A stretch of DNA of 64,000 nucleotides, from positions 117,177 through 181,176 of the forward strand of contig JASWJB010000048.1 of the NCBI GenBank assembly GCA_032433595.1. The letters are read 5' to 3'. Source of the DNA: Conoideocrella luteorostrata (taxonomy: Eukaryota > Ascomycota > Sordariomycetes > Hypocreales > Clavicipitaceae). The position numbers were made by a program, and so were the translations under genes. The notes under the pieces were generated by a model. That model saw only the letters and a list, made by a program, of their open reading frames with translations. It did no database searches and was not told where the DNA came from. Shown piece after piece: positions 10,272-20,836 of the stretch; position 1 is the stretch's first letter; each line of letters opens with the position of its first letter.

Positions 10272-11825
10272 TGCTTGAATTTAGAACGATAATGGGATTG
10301 AGCAAAGACAAGTTGTATTTATTCGGAGATACTGGCTGGGAGTTTGGGGGTTGTGCGGAATGGAGGGGACGAGCGAGACCGACCCAACAGCAGGATGATG
10401 GCCTTACTGATATGGTTAGTTCCACTCGTGGTCCACCCACTTCTTCTCCGTGTTGGCCACGGACAAGCAGAGGCTACTCACGTGATGGATTCAGCAAAGA
10501 CAGCCGCTGGCTATACAATTCTGTACGCAACATGCCGAACCTGTCATCCCAGTAGACAAAACCAACACGTAAACTAATAGAACACTAAGAAATCCTATTA
10601 CAAAATCAAGTCGCAATACTTATATTGCAGGGGAGCCAACTTGGCAAATAACTGATGGTAGCGTATGTTAATTACAATAAACTTTTAATAAACCTATCAG
10701 GGGTCACAATGTATCTGAAAATTTAATCTGTGGTATCACGACAAAGTCCAGCATTTTGTTTCCATCTTTGGCTTCGTAATGAATATCAAGCCTAATATCA
10801 GTCAGCATCATTCATCCATGCCTTGTAGCCTTTGCCCTCCAGAAGTAGAAAGCAATTTATCAAGAGTCTCATCTCGCTCATATCTGCAAATTCTAGTCTA
10901 GGTGTTTTCGAACGGACCAGGTTTAACCTTATAATCGTTTGATGGAAGGGGTCTTTCTCTCGCCCAAGAGTCCAGTGCCTTCCAATCTACGCAAATACTA
11001 TCAGAGTTGGAACGAAGCTCTTTGTTAGTGTCATGTTATGATTGCCAATCCAGTACGCGGTATAGATGGCTGAATCTGCTTTACTATAAATACAGCGTGT
11101 GGGCGGACTTTGCACACCCACGAGGACTAAAAGGCGCTCGAGTGGATATAGCGTGGATTAAGTGGAAATTAGCTATAAGGAGGGGGGTATTCAGTCCGGT
11201 TAGACAGAACAACAACAATCACGCGAGCCACAATTACCACGCGCGATACTACGAATTGAAGTTGTTAAATCATTTGATCTGATAAACTACCAAGTTGGTG
11301 AATTTGGTCTTTATTGACATTTGGGTGTGTGTTTTGGGTCGACAAAACAGCAGCCAAGGATGACCTATAAACCAGAGTTCTTTAGATTCCCAGACTCTTT
11401 GCAGCTGGTTAATTTAGAACGGGGGCTACATATTCCAAATATTTATGCTCTTAGCTTTTCTGAATATTCTAGAAGGAATAGTATCCTTAGAAGATCTGGC
11501 TCTTATTGTAAAGGTTAGATGGAGGGAAAGATTCGGGCAACGATCTATAAATAAGCTTTGGCGAGCTGGCATGACCCTATTGGATAGCATGCAGTGCGTT
11601 CAAGAGTGCTAGGGAGGACCGAAGCTTCGGTGAGGCCGAAGGTGAGAGGGATAGCGCCAGAGGCAGGAAGGAAAGCAAGCATAAAAGGAAGCAAACGGAT
11701 GGGAATTGGAAGAAGGAAGGAGATCATCAATAGCTATCATCACCAACATATACATTATCATTAATACAAGCTTTTATTATTTCCACTTCAACCCCCATAC
11801 TGTCGCTTCCGACAGAAGCCGCCTC
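10272..11825. other. gene-poor spacer, 1.55 kb
   Basis: No recognised gene. Short frames at 11007-11282 and 11321-11518 (plus) lack motifs. The sequence is moderately AT-rich. It separates the 5' side of the hydrolase gene from the 3' side of the NACHT-ankyrin gene. Confidence 0.45.
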
Positions 11826-14730
11826 TCAGCTCATCATCATATAGCCTCTCAATAACTTCGCCACTTGCTCATGTCCCTGATCCAGAGCACGGTAAAGTGG
11901 TGTGTAGCCGTAGTAGTCTTTGACCTTTGCATCTGCTCCGCCCCTGAGAAGTAAATTGACCACCTCCAGATGCCCGGCGTCAGCTGCTCGATGCAGTGCC
12001 GTCTGGTGGTAACTGTTCCCAATGGATACGTCAGCGTTCTTGCCCAAGAGAAATCGCACAACCTTTTCGGAGCCTGTTTCGGCCGCGCGATACAAAGCAG
12101 TGGCGTTATATCCATCTACGTCGTTGACTAGGGCACCATGCTGGATCAGCAGCTTTGCAATACCATTTTGTGATCTAGTCGACGCTCGATGTAAGGGCGT
12201 TCGCCCCTGGAGATCTTTGGAGCCGACCTCCGCTCCCGACTTGAGCAGTACCGCAGCTGTATCTGTGAATTCCGTTTCTGCGATCCAATGAAGGGCAGTC
12301 TGTCCATTGGAATCTTTGTTATTCACCAGCAAGCCTTCTTCAATAAGACTGCTTACAACCCCCCCAAGTCCGAAAGAAGCGGCCAAGCTGAGACCTGTGA
12401 CCTGGGTTCGCTGCTTGAAGTATACACCCCTCGCTGAACTTTCCATATAGTCCTTGATCCAAACAAGGACATTAACCATGGCATTGTCTGTCAACAACTC
12501 AATGGCATCATCACTGCTAATGGAATTGTCGCCACTCTCCCTCAAGTGTTCCCCCCAGTGCTGCGCCGCATACCGCAACAGGGGAAATCTCTGAAGAAGC
12601 TGCTGCAGCAGCTCCTGCTGGTCCACCAAATCGTGCACGGCCTCGGAAATTGTCTTGAAGCGCATATAAGTCAAACAAGTGGCGGCAATATCGTGATGAG
12701 AATTCTCCAGCAGGCGCTTACCACTGTGTTGAAAGTACTCTTGCGTCGTATAATGCACCAAACCGATCGTGTCGCTATTATCGTCGATGACCACCATACC
12801 TGCACAGGCAGTGACCAATAGATCACGGCTGGGAATCCCGTCCTCGTCGAGGTCTCCGTCACCTTGCTCGGTGGCTAGAGCGTGTTGTAGCTCGACTACA
12901 GCGAGCGGTCTCGCGGCATGGAAGACCCACGCTAGGACTCTGAGTGCGAGTTCAGCGTGGTCTGTAGGGTTTTGAAGTCTGATTCGACTTATCAATTCTT
13001 CATATATAGAGTCAAGGCCCTCTGGGAGGGTTTCCAGTGCGCTTTTGATCTTTCTGCGCGTCATCTTGTTGATCACAGTGTCGAGGTAGAGCCGAGCCAT
13101 GAGAAACCTGGTATAGTGTAAGCCTAATTAATGTAGTCAACGACTAAGGGTAGTTCCTCACTACTTACATGCCCTTTATTTTGTGCATTATCCTTGCTAT
13201 AATAATTCCTTGTAATCCCGCTTCTTCACTCAGGTGTTTTTGCATACTTCTCGTACTCCCAAGTCGTTCTTGGAGGTAATTCTCAATATCCTTTGGGCTA
13301 GCTTCAACCGAAATCCGCACCGAGTCTTCTAGGAGCACGTCCAGTTGGATTATTGGTCTCGACATAATGAGCAGATAAGTGTAGTGCTGCAAACGCTTCA
13401 GTTCGGTCAAGACGATGGAGCGAACTTCCTCCACTTCTGAAAGCTCGTCCAACGCATCAATGATGATGAAGACTTTGGAGAAGCTAGGCAAGATCTCAAG
13501 CAACAGAGACACTATGTCCCCGACAGAAGGTCGCGTGTTGGCTTTTGAGTGCTCGGCGTGCAACGATTCGAGGTAATGGTAGAGTCACGGGTGCTGCAGG
13601 ACGAGGTGTTGGAGAATGCTGGCCATGATGTTGACGGGAGTTTGTGATGCCGTATCTTTGTAGCTAAAATAGAGGTAGACAACGCCAATGTTCTGGCCTT
13701 TGCTTTGCTCCTGAAGGGCTTCGATAAGATAGGAGCTACCATATAGCTAAGTATAGTTTCTATTTAGGGATAAGAGGCAGCCTCATACTTACACATTAAC
13801 TGTCTTTCCGATGCCAGCTTATTGAGCATATAATTAGCAACTTTGTGTCATGCAGGTCGACAAGAGTCAACTTACGTGGTCCTCGGCACCAAAGCGTTGT
13901 CCCCGCGGAAGAAACCCACCCCTTGAACTCGGGGCTTTCGAAGAGTTCCTGGGCTCCCTTATGCTGACGGCCCTTAGTCGAGAGACTCTCGCGATGCCTG
14001 TTCTGGAAGGCCCGCGTCAAGGGTGTCAGCCATGAGTGGATGGCGGATGATGCTGCGGCTGTAAAAAACCTGTCAGCAGTTTTTGAAGCGCAAATTCTTC
14101 TTGAGCCCTTACTATCTTGTTCCATTGCCAGCTTTCGAACGAGCTCGGCGGTGTCAAGAACTGTCTTTGAAGTCGTCATAGAAATGTCGGCGATTACATC
14201 CAGACGTTGCTGGGCAGTAACTGCAGCGTCGCTGCGCCACGTAAGTATCCACCTCATCCGTCTGAACATTGTGCATTGACACAAAGAACTTACATGTGTA
14301 AGGCATTAATAGAAAGACAGAGATTGTCCTTTAGATCGTCACAGACCTCTCGCAATTTTGCAACCGTGCTTTCTTTAAAGGGGTAAAGTGCTTTGTTCTT
14401 TGTCCCTAAAAGTCGCGACTTTACCGTGCCGTTTGGGTCACAGATACAGATCTTCTGGACCTTTCTGTCAAGCGATGTCAGGCTCTGTTCACACTGCACA
14501 ATGTTTTGTTCCACCACGGCGACGGTCTCGCGGTCGAATTGGCCAAGAAGTAACCTCTGCTGGATCACCTTGAGGATAGCCGCCAGGCTTCCTATCGAGC
14601 TACACATGTTGTTGATATCATCCCGGTGGCCTTTGACTGATTCGTAGTACGATATCATCCCGTGACACGCTGTGATCCCCAGTGATATGATGCCGGCCAC
14701 AGCAGATGCGACGCCCAAGGCTTCAGCCAT
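11826..14730 (-). pseudogene. NACHT-ankyrin STAND (NLR-like) gene with in-frame TGA
   Basis: It encodes a fungal NLR-type protein, a family tied to allorecognition and programmed cell death. Exons in phase are 14730-14294, 14231-13876, 13817-13793, 13735-13169 and 13107-11826 (889 codons including the terminal stop). A further 54-nt stop-free intron (GTAAGG...TTTTTTACAG) is possible near 14113-14060. The N-terminal helical domain (MAEALGVASAVAGIISLG) resembles the fungal STAND N-terminal domain. Walker A, PGIGKTV, is encoded by the 25-nt exon. Walker B is FIIIDALDE, followed by a winged-helix region (MFLMARLYLD, GLDSIYEELI, LVHYTTQEYF). About five ankyrin repeats fill the C-terminus (GQTALHWIAE, GRTPLHRAS, NATALYRAA, QTALHRAAD, GYTPLYRAL). 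A TGA at 13587-13585 interrupts the NACHT domain in frame (codon 323); the homologous frame continues on both sides. The gene is thus either inactivated, an allele, or mis-sequenced; everything else is intact. Confidence 0.8.
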
Positions 14731-15703
14731 CTTGATGGACCACCGCGTGAGAGCTGACCTGGATCTCACGGTTATTCTGTAATTTTTGAAGGCATCAGCC
14801 AGATACAGGGACAAAAACGGAACCGTAACGGCCCTGGCTATCAAAATATTCGCCCCCGGACGGACGTGCAAGATTCAGGGCTTATTCATAGTGCTGCAAC
14901 TCGATATACCAGGTAAGTTTTTTAAGTCGTGGGTGTCACCCTCGCTTGCCATCGGGTGGGGGCGTTGTGGGCTACGCGCGCCATCCCTATTGGATGCTAT
15001 GAGCCCAGCCAGCTTACCGGGCACTATAACCTTGGATCCAGTCTACGGAGTACTCCGCACTCTAATCAAATATAGGTTAGATGCCTAACCTAGCCTCTAG
15101 GCTATTTTTTTGTTTGTCTCTTTTAGGCGCTTATCCAGCATCCTCTCTGGTGTACTCCGTAATTAGTATATCACCTTCTATGGCTCAGTTTGACGTGGCT
15201 GAGACCCCTCGTCATAGCTAGTATCGTAGAATTAATATTCAAGCCCCTCCCTACGGAGTACGACGAAGAGTATTTACTCGTGTGCGCGCCCGCCTTTCAA
15301 GGTGTGCGTGGTGGTTACACATCATCTCTGCTACAAGCCCTAAAAATTCTGGCTTACCATCGCCTTGCGTAAGCTCCTCCGTAGTTGCTGTACCTTGACT
15401 GTATCGTACCAGGCAACGCCTTTCCAGCGCAGGTTACAGCAGCAATCGCAATTGCTGATGTTCCGTTTGAAGACCCATCTCACGAGTGGCGGCTTGCTAA
15501 CTAGAAAACACCAATTATTACTATTTTCAATCATCTGTTACCGACGAATTCGACGACATAAGAAGGCTGCCGATGTGTACACAGAGTAGTGGCCCCGCTT
15601 TCAGCGCTCCGGGGGTTTATCTAATCAAACCTATATATAGCCAGAATTTTTCTATGACGTGTCTGGAGTTAGGAATGCTGGAGTGTCCAACAAGGGAACT
15701 GTG

Positions 15704-15856
15704 GGTTGCACAGGGGTGCTGTGCAAGTTGATCTAGATCAAATGCATCAAAATACAATATATTCAATAATAATCTATGTCTATCTAAGAGGGGAAAAACA
15801 AGTCAGGATACGAGGCTCAAGATGCTCATATAAATAGGGTGGCCGAAAGGTGGCCA
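15704..15856 (+). repeat. direct repeat copy A, upstream of FAD monooxygenase
   Basis: It starts GGTTGCACAGGGG, followed by CAATATATTCAATAATAATCT, ATGTCTATCTAAG and CATATAAATAG, then ends in a GGCCGAAAGGTGGCC inverted element. Copy B at 17612-17778 has the same blocks in the same order with many substitutions. It could be a solo-LTR remnant or a duplicated promoter. Confidence 0.65.
15829..15837 (+). promoter_or_regulatory. TATA box candidate of FAD monooxygenase
   Basis: TATAAATAG lies 181 bp before the ATG at 16018, inside direct repeat copy A. The matching block in copy B is GATATAAATAA. Confidence 0.45.
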
Positions 15857-16017
15857 CGTGACTCGCTCCGTGCTCTTATTGTGTGCTTGGCGGCAAGATT
15901 CCAACAGGAACACATTAGTTGTCACAGCCTAAGGCGCGTAAGAGTCTGGACTGCAAATACCAATTTATAATTATTGTTGACAAGTTTCGCGCACTTTTCT
16001 TCTAGCAGCCTGTCAGT

Positions 16018-17157
16018 ATGTCGCAAACCCCAGTCCGAATCATTGGCGCGGGGATAGGGGGACTGACCCTCGCGCGATGCCTCCTCAGGCACGGAATTCC
16101 CAGCATTGTTTATGAGAGAATGCCGTCTACTCCGCGTCACGCATATGGAATCACATTACACAAGTCCTCCTACCTCCCTCTTTTGCAAATATTAGGCTTG
16201 GACGAGTGGACATTCAAGCGACGCATCGCGGTCGACGGCTCTGTGGGTGGTTGCGGCAAGATCGACCCAAACGTCACCGCCACACAGTCCCCCTATCTGG
16301 ACTCGACTTCGTTCCGGGCACACCGCGAGAAGTTCGAGAGGCTGCTCCAGGAAGGCTTAGATATTCAGTGGGGGCATGCACTGGATCAGGTGAAAGAGTC
16401 GCCGTTGGGCATGACTGTCTGCCTGCAGAATGGCCAACAACTTCAGAGCGCCTGCATCGTCGGCGTGGATGGCCCTCATTCCAACACACGCAAGTCTTTT
16501 CTTCCAAACACACCGCTGGATGTTTTACCTTTTGTTGCGTTCAACGGGAGACGCCAAATCAAACGAGTCGACTTTGACAAACTCTACAGCCCCGCCATGG
16601 GGGAGTCCAGCATTATAGAAACTAGGGTTGGTGACGTCGTGCTACACATCTCTGTGAATGACTACGTAGGGCAAAATGTCAGCATAAGCTGGATCTACTC
16701 CCGCCCGGCCAGAGGCTCCAGCGATCCGCTCTACAAGCCAAATCGTCCGGTCTCCGGAGCCACGGACATTCCAGAAGAGTTTTACGAGGAGATCAAGGCA
16801 ATTTCTGGTCTGGAAGCACCCTTCTCGGATATCTTTGACGCGGACAAGCTCCAGATGGAACGCTTCCTCCACTGGCTGATGCGAACTGTACTTGTCGGTC
16901 AGCGAGAACTGGACGCCTTTGCAAAGAAGGGAGTCTTCTTTATGGGCGATTCGGTCCATGCTCAGCCAATATTAGGGGGTAATGGGGCGAACGGGGCCAT
17001 ATTGGACGGTATCGGTCTCGCAAAGTGTATAGCGGCTTCTGGGGCCGATGGAATTTCCTCTTGGTACGCCGCAATGTATCCGGAGTGGGAAAAGGGGCTG
17101 CATAAAAGCGTGCAAGCCATTGAAGAGATGCATGGGGCCAGGAAGCTAATGCTGTAG
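16018..17157 (+). CDS. FAD-dependent monooxygenase (salicylate hydroxylase-like, class A flavoprotein)
   Basis: A single-exon gene of 379 residues. The Rossmann motif GAGIGGLTLARCLL is at residues 10-23 and YER (ribose-binding acid) at about 33-35. The DG motif VGVDGPHSNTRK is at about 148-159 and the second FAD-binding GD motif FFMGDSVHAQPILGGNGANGA at about 307-327. These place it in the PHBH/UbiH-like group that hydroxylates aromatic or polyketide substrates using NAD(P)H and oxygen. There is no signal peptide or C-terminal membrane helix. The substrate cannot be told. There is no polyketide synthase or other biosynthetic gene beside it, so it is not evidently part of a cluster. It lies between two diverged direct repeats, which raises the possibility of movement or duplication. 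Confidence 0.88.
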   Translation: MSQTPVRIIGAGIGGLTLARCLLRHGIPSIVYERMPSTPRHAYGITLHKSSYLPLLQILGLDEWTFKRRIAVDGSVGGCGKIDPNVTATQSPYLDSTSFRAHREKFERLLQEGLDIQWGHALDQVKESPLGMTVCLQNGQQLQSACIVGVDGPHSNTRKSFLPNTPLDVLPFVAFNGRRQIKRVDFDKLYSPAMGESSIIETRVGDVVLHISVNDYVGQNVSISWIYSRPARGSSDPLYKPNRPVSGATDIPEEFYEEIKAISGLEAPFSDIFDADKLQMERFLHWLMRTVLVGQRELDAFAKKGVFFMGDSVHAQPILGGNGANGAILDGIGLAKCIAASGADGISSWYAAMYPEWEKGLHKSVQAIEEMHGARKLML

Positions 17158-18957
17158 ATGGGCCAATAGACATATTATGATGTACTGTCTGGTGTGCACT
17201 GGCAGAGAGGGGAGGGCAGCGAAGGGCAGCCACACACGTATGGGTCACGTAGCCTCGCCAATTCGCCAGCTTATCGGGAGTCCCGCGCACATACATAACT
17301 TAGGGAAGCAAGCTTCAGTAAAATATACAGAGACCCCCTATGTTCTTGCCTGGCTACGTGAAATAACCTATCATGCACTGTATACGGACAGGGTTGACGA
17401 TGCTACCTGCAAAAACGTCAAAGGCGTGTCTTTTCAGCTGAAACCCAATCTGAATTTTTTTTTTTTCCGGGTCGTAGTCATAATGCTAAAGCTGTATAGT
17501 TAGAGCTCTGTTTCTGGCGACAGCAGAAGAAACATCATGCTACAGTCATTAACCACAAAGGTAGGCACGTTTGCTCGTCTTTACTGGTCAATTTTTTTAT
17601 GTGTTGTTGTAGGTTGCACAGGGGGTTTTGCAATTGGTATGATACCAACGGCGTAAAGCAAAGGCATAAGAGCAATATATTTAATAATCTGTGTCTGTCT
17701 AAGGAAGAGAAGAAGAAGCAAGTAAAACGGTTCAATAACGCGATATAAATAACAGGCTGAGTCCGAGAGTGGCTCGGCTGGCGCTGTCGCGTTCAAGGAC
17801 CCGTCTTAAGCTCTCGAGTTCCTTTTTGTCTAGTTGCATGCATTATAAGAACTACAACCCTATCAAATTACATATTAATACAACAAAATCACCCAGGCCA
17901 GCTAAATATGCCTTTTGGGTGCCAATTGCACTGCCAGCCAAGTAGGCTCGGAAGCCGGCTTGGCAGACTGCCCGACGACGCACGCTCTGCAGCTCCAGTG
18001 GTGGGAATGCCTGTGCAGGGTTAAGCTGTACAGAGAACCACAACGAAAGCACACTATGCACAGAAGAATGCAGAGTACTCCGTAGATGCGATCCCTGTTC
18101 TAAGTAAAGCTTGATAATGAGCTTGATAATGAGACTAAAAATTGGCATTTCGGTTGGGGCCGTCCGTGAACAGAACTTGGCTCTGAGGCAATGACAAAAC
18201 GCGATCAACTAGGGGCATTTAGCAGTTAAATACGGAGTACTTTCAAGCTACGGAGTGCTGCGTCGAGGCAATTGCTCACAGGCCAAGCACACTGACTGTC
18301 TAGTTGCAATCTCCAAGGTGTACTGGCGGCTGTGCCCGGATCTGCCGGCTGCAGTCCCCATGCTCCCGTCTTGACAGCAAAGTCGTACCATTTAGCACAT
18401 TGAAAGGTTCCCTCCACGCGGCCACTGTCTACTGGATGAGTTTAGCTCGTCGAACCATGCCGCTGGTCAGCCTTCAATTAGTATCCTATTGCTACTACGC
18501 AGCGAGCTACATGAGAAGTCTTGCCCTTCAGTCTTCTATATCAGAACTTCAAACCGTGACAGCTGCTCGCATGAACGGTCAAATCAAAGTATTCCAAGTG
18601 GGTGGATGAATTCTCAGCTAAGCTACGAAGGCAAACTCCCTCTTATACGTACAAAAACCGCCATGATCAAATGCTTCGTGAGTCAACTGCCCATGTCTCG
18701 GTGTCTGTGGGAGAGCCAGCACACACTAGACATACCGACTTTTTCCAAGGAGTGTCTAGTGAAACTCATACACCGATAGATAATGTGGAATATCCTGCAA
18801 CTTTATTGGAGACACCTGAAAATTTGGGTCAATGATAGTAAAATTCCCTGCGCCTCTTTTTTTTTTTTTTTGTTTCAGATTTGTCGCTCTGTAGTAAATC
18901 GACGACATAAACTCAGCCACCTGACCACACTATGGATGATAATGATTGGCACATAAA
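17158..18957. other. gene-poor spacer, 1.8 kb, with repeat copy B
   Basis: No supported gene. Open frames at 17852-18208 (minus) and 18602-18835 (plus) have no motif. It includes T-runs at 17456-17466 and 18860-18871, copy B of the direct repeat, and TACGGAGTAC motif copies at about 18074 and 18231-18240. Confidence 0.45.
17612..17778 (+). repeat. direct repeat copy B, downstream of FAD monooxygenase
   Basis: Blocks shared with copy A are GGTTGCACAGGGG, GCAATATATTTAATAATCT, GTGTCTGTCTAAGGA, GATATAAATAA and CCGAGAGTGGCTCGG. It has the same orientation as copy A, about 1.9 kb away. No intact gene follows it. Confidence 0.6.
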
Positions 18958-19413
18958 TTATCCCATGTAGCATTTTTGATGAAGGACGTTAAAAATTGAC
19001 GCAAAACGACCGACTGCCTCTACTTTCGTTGAACTGACATTCTCCCAAGCAGCTCGGCTATTAGAAGCTTTCAAACTTCCATCAATTTCATCCAGCAACG
19101 TTTGACACCCTTCCACGGTTTTTTTAAGATCGGGGAATATTGAATTCATAAACGTGTCGTCAGGGTCATTCATCACGAAGACGCTAACGCGCCAGAAACC
19201 GAGCAAAGTCTCCAGAGTGTCGAGCTCATGAAGCAAATTTGCCGAGCCGGAGATTGGATATTCCTTATCCAATTCTCGAGCTGCTGAGATATTCGAATCG
19301 AGTGTGCTGGTAAGTTTTTCGAACTCTGCCGCAATAGAGGAAGTTGGAATGGAGAACGATACGGGCTCCTTTCCACCAGAGGAGCCTCGTGGGAGACTCG
19401 ATGTGGGCGACAT
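18958..19413 (-). CDS. hypothetical helical protein
   Basis: A 151-residue frame with an ATG at 19413. After a Ser/Gly-rich start, the protein is predicted by eye to be nearly all helix (IAAEFEKLTSTLDSNISAARELDKEY, then LLHELDTLETLLGFWRVS and LKKTVEGCQTLLDEIDGSLK). The pattern resembles the N-terminal helical domain found on fungal STAND proteins and on small lone relatives. No signal peptide or membrane helix was seen. It has no intron and is flanked by spacers. It may be a free-standing domain, a truncated NLR relic or an unrelated gene. Confidence 0.5.
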   Translation of the reverse strand: MSPTSSLPRGSSGGKEPVSFSIPTSSIAAEFEKLTSTLDSNISAARELDKEYPISGSANLLHELDTLETLLGFWRVSVFVMNDPDDTFMNSIFPDLKKTVEGCQTLLDEIDGSLKASNSRAAWENVSSTKVEAVGRFASIFNVLHQKCYMG

Positions 19414-20836
19414 TCTCCTAGAAGCTGATGTAGAAGAGAGGTAAAGGAGAGATGTGCTGATGAGGATGATTACCCTAGGCGTTTGTAAATTAAAAAAAAA
19501 TGAAGGAGAGGAGAATCTCGCGGGGGTGGATGCGATTTATGTAGCTGCGCTGTCAGCACGTGCAATAGAGCAACAGCTCTTCACTAGGGCGTAAATAACT
19601 TTGAAGACACCAATCAGTCTAACTGGATTAAAATAAATGCGAGGCTTGCTCCGAATGGTTATTTGGGAGAGTTTGGCTGATGTGAAGGCGTCATCTGTAA
19701 CATGACTCACTCTTTCCCCTCCGGCCAGCACTCTTGTACGACGAGCTCAGCGAATCCAAACTGCAGTGACTATTTCAGCGCACACCATGACGTCATCTAT
19801 ATCATATTAACCTTTTGTATCCTCATTTATTCACCCTTCGCCTGCTTTGCTCCGCCTTCAACGTAGAGGAACCAATAAGTGACCTATGTTGGTTGGGCCA
19901 TAAGCCTCACACCGTTCCTTGGTCGATTCAGCCTAGAGCACTGTGGATCCAAGTATTAAGCCAAATGAGTGGATTCTGCTGTAGGAGCTTCTAAAATAAC
20001 AAAGGGCATTAATATATTAAGGTTTCTGGCCAAATAGATGTAGCTCTGCGCAGCCTGACACTCTCATTCACCTCACTTTAACCGTAAAGGATGTCCGCAC
20101 CTATGGTGAATATGCTTGGTGGGTTCAGTTCTTGAGTTCCAGGTGATTGATGAAGGATTTGACCGTTTCTTTTGGTTCTATCTTACTCGGTACTTCCATG
20201 ATCAATGGAGACAATTTCGTCACAAAAAGCCTTCTTTTTACGAACGTTCCCTCTTCGCGATGTTACCAAAGGGCCTCGGTGACAGCATGCATCACACGTC
20301 TAAGCTGCATATGTCTAGCATTCTTACACTATTACAAATTTAAAACTTTTAGTAGCATTCTGCATGACCCAGTCAAAGAAACATTTGACAGAACCTTAAC
20401 CGGACTTTCCTTGTACAAGCTAGGAGTGTTGCGAGAGATTCCGGCTCGAGCCAGAGAGACTGCATACTTCTACTCCGTCAATTAGAACCAGTATTCTTGT
20501 TATCATGGTACAAATGTAGAGAGACATGCGAGTTACTCTGCATTGGGGCTTCTGACACATGTGAGCCATCAAATCTCGATGTCGAGAGCAAAATAAACCG
20601 AGATCTTCAAAGTCTAGGTCTATGTACTTCACTTTAGCACAACAACTTAGCTTTAAACACTAAATAAAAGATGGATAAGCATACAGTTCATACGGTTGTC
20701 GCCTTGACAGCGCTTCAAATAACATCTATCCCCTCTACTGGCATGGCTGAAGGAAATTTTTGCAACAACTCGCCCAACGCCGTTTTATGCATCGTCTAAC
20801 TACAATATCTCATTCCCAATTGTGAGCATCACCGTC
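19414..20836. other. gene-poor spacer, 1.4 kb
   Basis: Nothing recognisable on either strand. Frames at 20116-20343 and 20147-20485 overlap each other and have no motif. It holds the presumed promoter of the small helical gene (19413) and the 3' side of RPA49. Confidence 0.45.

Larger units (their letters stand above)
14731..16017. other. intergenic region between NACHT-ankyrin and monooxygenase genes
   Basis: No gene was recognised. It contains three copies of the TACGGAGTAC/GTACTCCGTA motif (15044-15053, about 15151 and 15252-15261), the left member of a direct-repeat pair (15704-15856) and a TATA-like box. Transcription would diverge from here to both sides. Confidence 0.5.

Noticed and set aside
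16018..19413. A secondary-metabolite cluster around the monooxygenase
   Set aside because: No synthase, transporter or regulator gene lies beside it, and the flanks are mostly non-coding.
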